From positions 1-42,232 of the forward strand of contig JARKOQ010000045.1 in assembly GCA_029976005.1 (NCBI GenBank): a stretch of 42,232 nucleotides of DNA. The letters run 5' to 3'. The position numbers and the translations under genes are program-made. Positions within the stretch are counted from its first letter, which is position 1. Each line of letters begins with the position of its first letter. The notes under the pieces are model-generated. The model was not told where the DNA came from, made no database searches, and saw only the letters and a program-made list of their open reading frames with translations. Source of the DNA: Aggregatilineales bacterium. Its GTDB lineage: Bacteria; Chloroflexota; Anaerolineae; Aggregatilineales; Ch27. Shown one piece after another: positions 1 to 6,718 of this stretch.

Positions 1-120
1 CGGGCGGCCTGCGACTGGCTGGCGGGCCTGATCGTGCGCGGGGTGATCGACGTGGAGGACGGCCTGGCGATGGCCCGCGCGGCCTCCTACGACCTGGCCA
101 AAGAGGCGTTCAAGCTGTAG
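1..120 (+). CDS. C-terminal fragment of an unidentified protein (possibly a uronate isomerase or amidohydrolase-type enzyme)
   Basis: Only the last 39 codons are present, in frame 1, ending with TAG at 118-120; the gene begins left of the window. The tail reads as amphipathic helices and ends in SYDLAKEAFKL. Endings of this kind (hydrophobic helix, then Y-D/N-x-A-K near the terminus) are seen in amidohydrolase-fold enzymes, including some uronate isomerases, and a galacturonate isomerase is the one early step missing from the pathway here. That identification is a guess from context; the fragment is too short for a family call. It is convergent with gnd. Confidence 0.55.
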   Translation, partial: RAACDWLAGLIVRGVIDVEDGLAMARAASYDLAKEAFKL

Positions 121-135
121 AGGCACGACAAGATA

Positions 136-162
136 GGGGCGGGATCCATGAATCCCCGCCCC
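136..162 (+). terminator. Hairpin after the partial gene, possible terminator
   Basis: GGGGCGGGAT at 136-145 pairs with ATCCCCGCCCC at 152-162 with one bulged base and a six-base loop, 16 bases after the stop codon. There is no T-tract, so termination is only inferred from its position between convergent genes. Confidence 0.4.
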
Positions 163-175
163 ACGCGGTATCGTG

Positions 176-276
176 TTGTAGGGACGGGTCACGCCGATGC
201 TCCGCATCGTGACCCGTCCGCCACGTGTCGATCGCGCACCTTTGCCGGGCAGTTCGGGCGGTTCGCGAACCACCCC
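176..276. repeat. Palindromic intergenic repeat, TTGTAGG family, with a decayed second palindrome
   Basis: TTGTAGG at 176-182 leads into an interrupted palindrome (GGACGGGTCACG at 182-193 against CGTGACCCGTCC at 208-219, with an inner GATGC/GCATC pair). Further on, 256-276 carries GGGCGGTTCGCGAACC followed by a mismatched right end; this is a decayed copy of the perfect palindrome at 1939-1960. The element fills the gap between two convergent genes. Confidence 0.7.
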
Positions 277-296
277 TCCAATGTTTTGCCCGGCTG

Positions 297-1700
297 CTAC
301 TCCTCCCACTCGGTGTGGAAGACGCCTTCCTTGTCGATGCGGCGGTAGGTGTGCGAGCCGAAGTAATCGCGCTGGGCCTGGGTCAGGTTGGCGGGCAGGC
401 GGCCGGTGCGATAGGCGTCGAAGTAGGCCAGCGAATGGGCCAGGGCCGGGGCGGGGATGCCGTGCGCGATCGCGGTCGCCAGGACGCGCCGCCAGGCGGC
501 CTGGCGCGAATCGATCTGGCCCCGGAACGGCTCGGCGATCAGCAGGTTAGGCGTGGCCGGATTGGCGGCGTAGACCTGGCGGATGTCCTCCAGCAGCCGG
601 GCGCGGATGATGCACCCGCCGCGCCAGATGCGGGCGATGTCGGCCAGATTGAGGTCGTAGCCGTATTCCTTGCTGCCGGCCTGGAGCAGGGCCAACCCCT
701 GCGCGTACGAGCACAGGATCGCGGCGTACAGCGCGGCGCGTACATCCTCGAAGAACGCGGCCCGGTCGCCGGAGAAGGCCGCCGCCGGTTTGGCGAACAG
801 CCCTTCGGCCTTCACGCGTTCGGCCTTCAGCCCGGAGATGATGCGCGAATCGACCGCGGCGTTGACGGTGTGCAGCGGCACGCCCAGGTCGAGCGCGTTC
901 TGGCTGGTCCACTTGCCGGTGCCCTTCTGCTGCGCCTCGTCCAGGATCAGGTCGACCAGGGCCTGGCCGCTGTCCGGGTCCTGGCGGGCGAAGATCGCGG
1001 CCGTGATCTCGATCAGGTAGGCGTTCATCTCGGCCGCGTTCCAGGCGCTGAAGGCCCGGTGCAGCTCGTCCGGCGTCGCCCCGACCACGTCCTTGAGGAT
1101 GTGGTAGGCTTCCGCGATGAGCTGCATGATTCCATACTCGATCCCGTTGTGCACGGTCTTGACGTAGTGCCCGGCCCCACGCGGCCCGATGTAGGTCACG
1201 CACGGGTCGCCGTCGACCTTGGCGGCGATCGCTTCCAGGGCTGGGGCGACCAGCTCGTAGGCCGAGCGCTGGCCGCCGGGCATGATCGCCGGGCCGCGCA
1301 GCGCGCCCTTCTCCCCGCCGGAGACGCCGCTGCCGATGAACAGCAGGCCGTCTTTTTCCAGCGCGACGGCGCGCCGCTCGGTATCCATGAAGAAGCTGTT
1401 GCCCAGGTCGATCAGCAGGTCGCCGGGATCGAGCAGGGGCTTCAGATCGGCGATGGCCTTGTCGACCGCGTTGGCCGGGACAAGCAGGATCACCCGGCGC
1501 GGCTTTTCCAGCGCGGCGAGGAAGGCCGGGATGGCGTCGAAGGCTGCGATTGGCCCCTCGGAGGCGTGGGCGGCGAAGGCCTGGCGCTTGGTCGCATCGA
1601 GGTCGTACCCGGCCACGCTGTAGCCGTTGCGGGCCAGGTTGCGGGCCAGGCTGCCGCCCATCACGCCCAGCCCGACCATGCCGACGAAGTAGTGAGTCAT
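297..1700 (-). CDS. gnd: 6-phosphogluconate dehydrogenase, decarboxylating, predicted NAD-preferring
   Basis: Full-length (467 aa) long-type 6PGDH, which oxidatively decarboxylates 6-phosphogluconate to ribulose-5-phosphate in the cytoplasm. Visible are the Rossmann motif GLGVMG (10-15), GVSGGEKG (125-132), the catalytic segment HYVKTVHNGIEYG with Lys181 and Glu188, KGTGKWTSQNALDLG, and the C-terminal HTYRRIDKEGVFHTEW signature. The start is supported by AGGAG eight bases upstream. The residues after beta-strand 2 are YDLDATK where the NADP-dependent E. coli enzyme has FNRSREK: the Arg that contacts the 2'-phosphate is lost and acids are gained, which predicts NAD use. It follows the LarA/uxuB operon on the same strand but across a 519-bp repeat-rich gap, so it may be transcribed separately. 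The family call is very secure; the cofactor preference is an inference. Confidence 0.97.
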   Translation of the reverse strand: MTHYFVGMVGLGVMGGSLARNLARNGYSVAGYDLDATKRQAFAAHASEGPIAAFDAIPAFLAALEKPRRVILLVPANAVDKAIADLKPLLDPGDLLIDLGNSFFMDTERRAVALEKDGLLFIGSGVSGGEKGALRGPAIMPGGQRSAYELVAPALEAIAAKVDGDPCVTYIGPRGAGHYVKTVHNGIEYGIMQLIAEAYHILKDVVGATPDELHRAFSAWNAAEMNAYLIEITAAIFARQDPDSGQALVDLILDEAQQKGTGKWTSQNALDLGVPLHTVNAAVDSRIISGLKAERVKAEGLFAKPAAAFSGDRAAFFEDVRAALYAAILCSYAQGLALLQAGSKEYGYDLNLADIARIWRGGCIIRARLLEDIRQVYAANPATPNLLIAEPFRGQIDSRQAAWRRVLATAIAHGIPAPALAHSLAYFDAYRTGRLPANLTQAQRDYFGSHTYRRIDKEGVFHTEWEE

Positions 1701-1720
1701 GGTGTCATCTCCTGAAAGAC

Positions 1721-1752
1721 AGTTCTCAGTCGTCAGTGTTCAGTTCTCAGTA
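1721..1752. repeat. TCAGT-type short dispersed repeat
   Basis: The words TTCTCAGT, CGTCAGT, GTTCAGT and TCTCAGT follow one another just upstream of gnd. Related CAGC-TTCAGC-GTCAGC words occur at 12089-12124 and, inverted, at 35770-35795, in each case 10-30 bases upstream of a start codon. Confidence 0.6.
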
Positions 1753-1913
1753 AAAGCAGGGGCCGGGCGCGGTCGATCTCGTCCGGCGGTGGTGTTCCCT
1801 GCATGGGTCAGTCAGGCTGTCTGGCGGGTAGACAGGACGATCGGATGGTGGCCCAGTGGCCACGCCGGGGACTCATGAGCGTTTACAAATTGATCCGGTA
1901 ACGCTGCGGACGG

Positions 1914-1965
1914 TTGTAGGGACGACCGGCGGTCGTCCGGGGCGGTTCGCGAACCGCCCCTACAA
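1914..1965. repeat. Composite palindromic repeat, TTGTAGG...CCTACAA
   Basis: Two palindromes lie side by side inside a 7-bp outer inverted repeat (TTGTAGG 1914-1920, CCTACAA 1959-1965): GGACGACC/GGTCGTCC at 1920-1938 and a perfect 22-bp palindrome centred on TTCGCGAA at 1939-1960. It is the most intact member of the family in this window. Confidence 0.8.
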
Positions 1966-2122
1966 ATGGCGTATCGATCCCGTTGCCGGATTATTATGTG
2001 AAGGTTCATGAGTCGCGGGCGATCCAACGGCCGCCATTCCATCGTCTGTGTGCCCTTCTCTTGACGCCGCCCTGGGCGGGTTCCGCCATGCACAGGCCCG
2101 GATATCCCGTCGATGGGGGCCG

Positions 2123-2150
2123 TTGTAGGGCCGTTCAATTGAACGGCCCT
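2123..2150. repeat. Palindromic repeat, TTGTAGG family, GTTCAATTGAAC core
   Basis: TTGTAGG starts at 2123 and runs into a perfect 24-bp palindrome (2127-2150) with core GTTCAATTGAAC. The same core occurs at 6685-6706. Confidence 0.8.
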
Positions 2151-2219
2151 GCCGCGCGCCCGGCGTAATTATCCCTCTTGATTGCCGCCAGAGACACCCC
2201 CTGGCGCGGTCTGGTCCTT

Positions 2220-3515
2220 TCAGGTCTCCGGACTCTGGTCTCTGGCCTCTGGTCTCTTGAGTCTGTACAGCATCTCGCCCGCCTTGGGCACGTAGAGCAC
2301 GCCTTCCGCCTCCCGGTTGGCCCAGGCGGCCGGGTCGATGGCGGCCGGGTCGCGGTAACCCAGGGCGAGGCGGGCGCACTCATCGGGCGGGATGCGCGTC
2401 GCCAGCGTGACCTTGATCCGGGCCTGCTCCACGCCGTTCTCGAACGTGCCGGAGCCGCGCAGGTGGGTGCTGTGGGCCAGGACGCCCAGCGGGATGTCCT
2501 TGAAGCGCTCCCACTGCTTGAGGAAGTAGTCCCGCACGTGGTAGCCCGCCTGGGCGATGTACTTGCCGTGGACGTGGCTGACCGTCTCCAGGTGCGGGGC
2601 GTAGACGATGATCTCGCCGCCTGCGGCCATGGCCGGCTCCAGTTTGTACATCGCTTTGGCGGCCGTCCACAGCTCGTCGTACATCGGCGGCGCGCAGGAG
2701 AGCACCTCACGGTAGGGTTGATCCACCCAGCGGATGTGGCGCTCCGAGGAGAGCCGCACGGCCGCGTTCCAGGCGGTCAGATGGTCGCCGACGAACAGGC
2801 CGGTCAGGGCGTGACCTTCGACCACGCCCGCCGCCAGGGTGACCGGCAGCGGCAGGCTTTCCGCCGCCGCGTGGATCAGCGCCCTTACGGGCGTATGGGC
2901 GACCCCGATCGTATCCAGGATGGTGATCAGCGCCCCCAGCCAGTGGGTGACGTTGATCATCTCCGCGCCGCTGATGCCGGGGAAGACGTACTTGGCCCCG
3001 CCGGAGAAGCCGACCACCTCGTGCGGGAAGACCGGCCCGACCACGATCAGGTGATCGTAGTCCTGAATGGCCCGGTTGACCCGCACCGGCACGTCGCCGC
3101 CCAGCGAGGGATGCCAGACCTCGCCCGCGATAGCCTGCACCCGCTCGCGTGGGATCAGGCCGATCTGGACCAGGCTGGCCGGGTCGTCCCAGGCGTGGTT
3201 GAGCAGCCCGATGTGGGCGTATGGCCCGGTCCGTTCTTCGGCGGTGAGGCCCAGCAGGGCGTGCATGGAGTCCGGCTCCAGGGCGGGGTGCGTCCCCAGC
3301 GCGACCATGAAATCGAGCTGCCTGGCCCCGCGCAGCACCTCGACCATCTGGCGGAAGAGCAGCGGCAGCGGGAAGGTGCGGGTGTGATCGGGGATGAGGA
3401 CCAGCAACCTGGCCCCGTCGAAGCGCCCCCCGCCCAGCCCGGCTTCCAGCGTCTGGCGAATGACCTCCGGGGAGAGGGCGCTGCCTTCCAGTGCGAGTGC
3501 CTGGGCATCCAACAT
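2220..3515 (-). CDS. LarA-family nickel-pincer-nucleotide 2-hydroxyacid epimerase/racemase (candidate mannonate/gluconate 2-epimerase)
   Basis: A 431-aa member of the LarA superfamily, whose enzymes carry a nickel pincer cofactor and invert C2 of 2-hydroxyacids by reversible hydride transfer. It has DHTR (43-46), GTH (74-76), His165, the cofactor-binding Lys175 in GFSGGAKYVFPGI, and His191. The His-Lys-His spacing (10 and 16 residues) equals that recalled for lactate racemase (His174, Lys184, His200). The start lies four bases after the uxuB stop, so translation is probably coupled. That context points to a sugar-acid substrate; D-mannonate and D-gluconate differ only at C2, and a gluconate 2-epimerase is known in this superfamily from memory. 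The last dozen residues (about RPEARDQSPET) are encoded by a TCTGG/CCTCT word repeat. No larB, larC or larE cofactor gene is in the window. The family is secure; the substrate is inferred. Confidence 0.88.
   Translation of the reverse strand: MLDAQALALEGSALSPEVIRQTLEAGLGGGRFDGARLLVLIPDHTRTFPLPLLFRQMVEVLRGARQLDFMVALGTHPALEPDSMHALLGLTAEERTGPYAHIGLLNHAWDDPASLVQIGLIPRERVQAIAGEVWHPSLGGDVPVRVNRAIQDYDHLIVVGPVFPHEVVGFSGGAKYVFPGISGAEMINVTHWLGALITILDTIGVAHTPVRALIHAAAESLPLPVTLAAGVVEGHALTGLFVGDHLTAWNAAVRLSSERHIRWVDQPYREVLSCAPPMYDELWTAAKAMYKLEPAMAAGGEIIVYAPHLETVSHVHGKYIAQAGYHVRDYFLKQWERFKDIPLGVLAHSTHLRGSGTFENGVEQARIKVTLATRIPPDECARLALGYRDPAAIDPAAWANREAEGVLYVPKAGEMLYRLKRPEARDQSPET
2221..2262. repeat. Degenerate CTCTGGTCTCTGGC-type repeat forming the end of the LarA-like gene
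   Basis: Short units of the type TCTCCGGACTCTGG and TCTCTGGCCTCTGG are tandemly repeated across the last codons of the LarA-like gene. A related array (GGAGGCCGGAGGCC) lies at 35607-35644 after the M24 peptidase stop. Confidence 0.55.
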
Positions 3516-3519
3516 GAGC

Positions 3520-4332
3520 TTATACCCCGCTGTAGGCGCTAAACCCGCCGTCGATGGCCAGGACGATCCCGGTCACGAAGCTGGCCTCGTCCGAGAGCAG
3601 CCAGACCACCGCGCCCAGCAGGTCATCCGGCGTGCCGAAGCGATTCATCGGCGTGTGGGCCAGCACCTGCTGGCCGCGCTCGGTCAGCGCGCCGTCCTCC
3701 GGCCGGGTCATGAGGAAGCGGTTCTGCTCGGTCAGGAAGAAGCCGGGGGCGATGGCGTTGACCCGGATGTTCGGGCAGCACTCCTGGGCGAGGTAGACCG
3801 CCAACCATTTGGTGAAGTTGCTGACGGCGGCCTTCGCGCCGCTGTAGGCCACCACGCGGGTCATCGGCCGGTCGGCCGACATCGACGAGATGTTGAGGAT
3901 CGAGCCGCGCCCCTGGGCGACCAGCCGCGCCCCGAAGACCTGCGAGGCCAGCACCGTCCCGACGAAGTTCAGGTTGAAGACCCACTGCATGGCGTCGGCG
4001 GGCAGGTCGAAGAAGGTGCGCTCGCCGGGCTGGACCGTCCCGGCGGGCTTGTTGCCGCCCGCCCCGTTGATCAGCGCGTCGACCCGGCCGTAGGTCGCCA
4101 CGACCTGCTCGGCGGCAGCCTCCAGCGAGGCTTTGTCCAGCACGTCGACCGCGATCCCGATTGCCTCGCCGCCGGCGGCGCGAATCTCCGCCGCCAGTCC
4201 CTCGGCGGCCTGGGCGGAGAGGTCGAGCACGGCGACGCGCGCCCCCAGCCCGGCCAGGCAGCGGCACATCGCGCTGCACAGCACGCCCGCCCCGCCGGTG
4301 ACCGCCACGACTTTGCCAGTGACATCAAACAT
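3520..4332 (-). CDS. uxuB: SDR-type D-mannonate oxidoreductase (fructuronate reductase, UxuB/YjmF type)
   Basis: Classical short-chain dehydrogenase of 270 aa, predicted to reduce D-fructuronate to D-mannonate with NADH. The nucleotide-binding turn is TGGAGVLC (12-19), Asp37 ends beta-strand 2 and favours NAD, NGAGGNKP is at 89-96, Ser149/150 is the catalytic serine, and the catalytic pair is Tyr163-x3-Lys167. The NGAGGN stretch and the length fit the SDR-type mannonate oxidoreductases of Bacillus and Thermotoga rather than long-chain E. coli UxuB. ATG at 4332 is preferred over an in-frame start 33 bases upstream because GGGAGGG sits 9-15 bases before it and the upstream frame overlaps the HAD gene. 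It lies 20 bases after that gene and 4 before the LarA homologue. Another sugar-acid SDR activity cannot be excluded. Confidence 0.85.
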   Translation of the reverse strand: MFDVTGKVVAVTGGAGVLCSAMCRCLAGLGARVAVLDLSAQAAEGLAAEIRAAGGEAIGIAVDVLDKASLEAAAEQVVATYGRVDALINGAGGNKPAGTVQPGERTFFDLPADAMQWVFNLNFVGTVLASQVFGARLVAQGRGSILNISSMSADRPMTRVVAYSGAKAAVSNFTKWLAVYLAQECCPNIRVNAIAPGFFLTEQNRFLMTRPEDGALTERGQQVLAHTPMNRFGTPDDLLGAVVWLLSDEASFVTGIVLAIDGGFSAYSGV

Positions 4333-4352
4333 GGAAGGCGCCCTCCCGGCGC

Positions 4353-5246
4353 TTAGCTCTTCCACGGCGGGATGCTGGGAAGGTAGGTATTGAACTCGGC
4401 GATGAGCGCGGCTTCATAGTCCCCGGCATACGTCCCGGCCAGGAAGCGATCCAGGGCCTCGGTGTAGAAGCGCTGCCAGGCCATGTCCTCGTTGCCGGGC
4501 AGGATCGGATAGAACAGGCCGTTGACACTGCGGGCCGCCTTGAGGTCGCCCGGCGCATCGCCGATCATCAGGATGTGATCGGGGCTGTAGCGGCCTTCGC
4601 CCGCCAGCTTGAGCATCTGGCCCTTGGTGCCGATCTCCTGTCCGCCGATGACACGCACGTACTGCGCGATGTCGTGCTCGTGCCATTCCTTGACCAGGGC
4701 TTCGGTCGGCGTGGCGGAGACGACGATCATGTCCGCCTCGTTCTGGAGCCGGATCAGGCTCTCGCGCACGTAGGGGAAGGGCGGCACGCCGTGCACCATG
4801 GCCGCGATCGCGTCGTTGACGGCCACCGTCCAGGCCAGGGCCGTCTCCAGGTCGGGGTTGCCGGGATGCTCGGCCATGTAGGCCTTGAGGCCGCTGTTGC
4901 TCAGGGGATGGGTCTGCTGGGCGGCGAAGGCGCGCACCGAGGCTGCCTCCGGGATGCTCACCTGGCGCTGGATGACCTCCGGACGCTCCTTGAGCAGGTC
5001 GAAGACCATCACCAGGGCCGGCCAGCGGTTGACGCCGCGCCACTGCGAATACAGGTTGACGAACTCCGCGGCCTCGCGGGCGTACTTGGAGACAGGTTGC
5101 AGGCCCCAGGAGTTGATGATGTTGGGGATGAAGCACTCCTTGTGCTTGATCTCCATCGTGTCGAACGCGCAGCCGTCCGAGTCGATGCCGATCAGGAAGG
5201 GGTGCTGCGGCTGAAAGTCGCGGAGCGGTTGAGTCGGGTCGGTCAT
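4353..5246 (-). CDS. HAD-superfamily phosphatase of unknown substrate
   Basis: A 297-aa haloacid-dehalogenase-type hydrolase. Motif I is IDSDGCAFDT with nucleophile Asp22 and acid/base Asp24; motif II is VVSATP; the Lys of motif III is in GTKGQMLK; motif IV is MIGDAPGD. The cap between motifs I and II is large (about 150 residues, rich in Trp and aromatics), of the C1 helical type, suggesting a fairly big phosphorylated substrate. ATG at 5246 was chosen over a TTG start 51 bases upstream, which would fall in the palindrome at 5295-5314; GAAAGGTG precedes the ATG. Its place between the PFK and uxuB suggests removal of a phosphate from a sugar acid or a damaged metabolite. The substrate is not predictable from sequence. 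Confidence 0.8.
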   Translation of the reverse strand: MTDPTQPLRDFQPQHPFLIGIDSDGCAFDTMEIKHKECFIPNIINSWGLQPVSKYAREAAEFVNLYSQWRGVNRWPALVMVFDLLKERPEVIQRQVSIPEAASVRAFAAQQTHPLSNSGLKAYMAEHPGNPDLETALAWTVAVNDAIAAMVHGVPPFPYVRESLIRLQNEADMIVVSATPTEALVKEWHEHDIAQYVRVIGGQEIGTKGQMLKLAGEGRYSPDHILMIGDAPGDLKAARSVNGLFYPILPGNEDMAWQRFYTEALDRFLAGTYAGDYEAALIAEFNTYLPSIPPWKS

Positions 5247-5294
5247 GGTCAGGAAAGCACCTTTCGTAGGCGGATGACTCTGGAATCTGTCTGG

Positions 5295-5314
5295 CAAGGG
5301 GCTTAAGCCCCTTG
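5295..5314. repeat. 20-bp perfect palindrome, GGGGCTTAAGCCCC core
   Basis: CAAGGGGCTTAAGCCCCTTG lies between the PFK and HAD genes of one operon. It has the build of the other intergenic palindromes but lacks the TTGTAGG edge. Confidence 0.75.
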
Positions 5315-5349
5315 TTCAGTTGTCGCGATCAGGGTCTATGGATAGATAC

Positions 5350-6633
5350 TTAGCGATATGTTTCCGGCACGTAAGCGGGCAGGCGTTGATCGGCGAAAAT
5401 GGGCTGGAAGCGGGCGAAACGCTGCACGCCGCCCACCAGCGGCACGGCCGGCCAGTCGCCGCCGATCAAGGGCTGGGCATAGCGGATGAAGTCGTCGGTC
5501 ACGTCGAAGCCATCCGCGCTGATCCAGCTCTTGGGGAAGAAGCGCTCCGAGTTGGCGACCTGTTCCAGCGGGGCCTTGCCGAACGTCACACCGTAGATCG
5601 CCCCCGGTTGGCGCAGGATCGTCGCCATGAACCCGTTGCCGTCGTGGACGGCGATGTCCACCGCCTTGCGCCCGACCAGGTAGGCCTCGTCCAGGTCGAC
5701 GGTCGAGGCGGTGATCATGCTGTGGCGCTGGTCGGTGCCGGGCACGTTGGCCCGCGCCGCGCCGGGCACGGGCAGCCCGACGTCGTTCAGGTAGTTGATC
5801 ACGGCCTGGGCGGCGGTCATCGTGCTGGCGCTGAACATGGTGTGCCCGAAGCTGTCCTTGCGCGAGCCCAGCTCACCCACGTCGAATCCCTCGCTGACCA
5901 CGACGATCGCCCGGCCGTGAGTCTTGAGCGTGTCGTTGACCCTGTCGGCCAGTTTGGAGAGGGTCAGCCCGGCTTCGGTCAGGCAGATCAGGAGGGGCAG
6001 CTCGCGGCGGGGGTCGGCCAGGCGGGCGGCGGCCGGGATGAAGCCGATCTTGCGGCCCATCGCCTGCATAACCAGCACCGGGTCGGCCGGGCTGGAGCCG
6101 GCGTTTTCCTGGTTGGCGGTCTGGACATTGAGCGCCCAGTAGCGGGCCACGCTGCCGTAGCCGGGGGTGTGGTCGATCAGCGTGAACTCGGAGTCGCCCA
6201 GGTCGTTGTCAATGGTCTTGGGCACGCCGATCGCGATCAGGTCCAGGCCGCGCTCGTGGGCCAACACCGAGACCTTGTGGGCGGTGTCCATCGAATCATT
6301 GCCGCCGATGTAGAAGAAATAGCCGACGTCGTGGGCCTTGAAGACGTCGATCACGCGGGCGAAGTCCTCCGCCTGTTTCGCCTTGAGCTTGTAGCGGCAG
6401 GTGCCGATCGTGCCGGCGGCGGGGGTGGTGCGCAGCAGGGCGATCTCCTCGGCGGGCTGGGCGGAGAGATCGAGCAGTTCCTCCTTGAGCACGCCTTCGA
6501 TGCCGTGCCAGCCGGCGTAGACCTTGCCGAACAGGTCAGGGCGATCCAGGCAGGCTTCCAGCACGCCGCGCAGCGAATTGTTGATGACCGGGGTTGGGCC
6601 GCCCGATTGGGCGACCACCACATTTCGAGGCAT
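5350..6633 (-). CDS. pfp: 6-phosphofructokinase, predicted pyrophosphate-dependent
   Basis: A 427-aa phosphofructokinase that phosphorylates fructose-6-phosphate to the 1,6-bisphosphate, with phosphate donor decided by a few residues. The donor loop is GGNDSMDT (110-117), with Asp where ATP enzymes have the second Gly of GGDGS. The catalytic loop is PKTIDND (138-144), with Lys where ATP enzymes have Gly. Both substitutions mark PPi-type enzymes, which also work in the gluconeogenic direction. MGRKIGF at 192-198 contacts the sugar phosphate. The start has GAGGAG five to six bases upstream. In a uronate operon, a reversible PFK could move triose phosphate from KDPG cleavage toward hexose phosphates. 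PPi specificity is inferred from the two marker residues and is well established for the family. Confidence 0.92.
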   Translation of the reverse strand: MPRNVVVAQSGGPTPVINNSLRGVLEACLDRPDLFGKVYAGWHGIEGVLKEELLDLSAQPAEEIALLRTTPAAGTIGTCRYKLKAKQAEDFARVIDVFKAHDVGYFFYIGGNDSMDTAHKVSVLAHERGLDLIAIGVPKTIDNDLGDSEFTLIDHTPGYGSVARYWALNVQTANQENAGSSPADPVLVMQAMGRKIGFIPAAARLADPRRELPLLICLTEAGLTLSKLADRVNDTLKTHGRAIVVVSEGFDVGELGSRKDSFGHTMFSASTMTAAQAVINYLNDVGLPVPGAARANVPGTDQRHSMITASTVDLDEAYLVGRKAVDIAVHDGNGFMATILRQPGAIYGVTFGKAPLEQVANSERFFPKSWISADGFDVTDDFIRYAQPLIGGDWPAVPLVGGVQRFARFQPIFADQRLPAYVPETYR

Positions 6634-6684
6634 AGGGTCTCCTCAATTCAGGATAAGGACGTTTGGTCACAGATTGTGCGGGCA

Positions 6685-6706
6685 GGGGCGTTCAATTGAA
6701 CGCCCC
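6685..6706. repeat. 22-bp perfect palindrome, GTTCAATTGAAC core
   Basis: GGGGC arms enclose GTTCAATTGAAC between kdgA and the PFK gene. It shares its 12-bp core with 2127-2150, so both are copies of one element. It could form a strong intercistronic hairpin. Confidence 0.75.
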
Positions 6707-6718
6707 GAAACCACCGAC

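Larger units (their letters stand above)
1701..2219. other. 519-bp gene-free, repeat-rich gap between gnd and the LarA-like gene
   Basis: No credible gene was found on either strand. It holds the gnd ribosome-binding site, a TCAGT repeat and two palindromic elements (1914-1965 and 2123-2150). The palindrome at 1914-1965 is itself flanked by an imperfect inverted pair, TTGATCCGGTAACG on the left and CGTTGCCGGATTATT on the right, suggesting a larger foldback unit. No convincing promoter was seen for gnd. Confidence 0.6.

Noticed and set aside
225..1715. Long open frame on the plus strand opposite gnd (about 496 codons)
   Set aside because: It is the GC-rich shadow of gnd: low-complexity Gly/Arg/Val/Ala composition, no domain, no ribosome-binding site, whereas gnd has complete motifs.
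1721..1752. CRISPR-like repeat array
   Set aside because: Units are short, irregular and without unique spacers; no cas gene is present.
1812..2379. Small open frames in the gap between gnd and the LarA-like gene
   Set aside because: They run through palindromic repeats, lack ribosome-binding sites and show no family features.
5350..6633. ATP-dependent phosphofructokinase
   Set aside because: Asp in GGNDS and Lys in PKTIDND are PPi-type residues.
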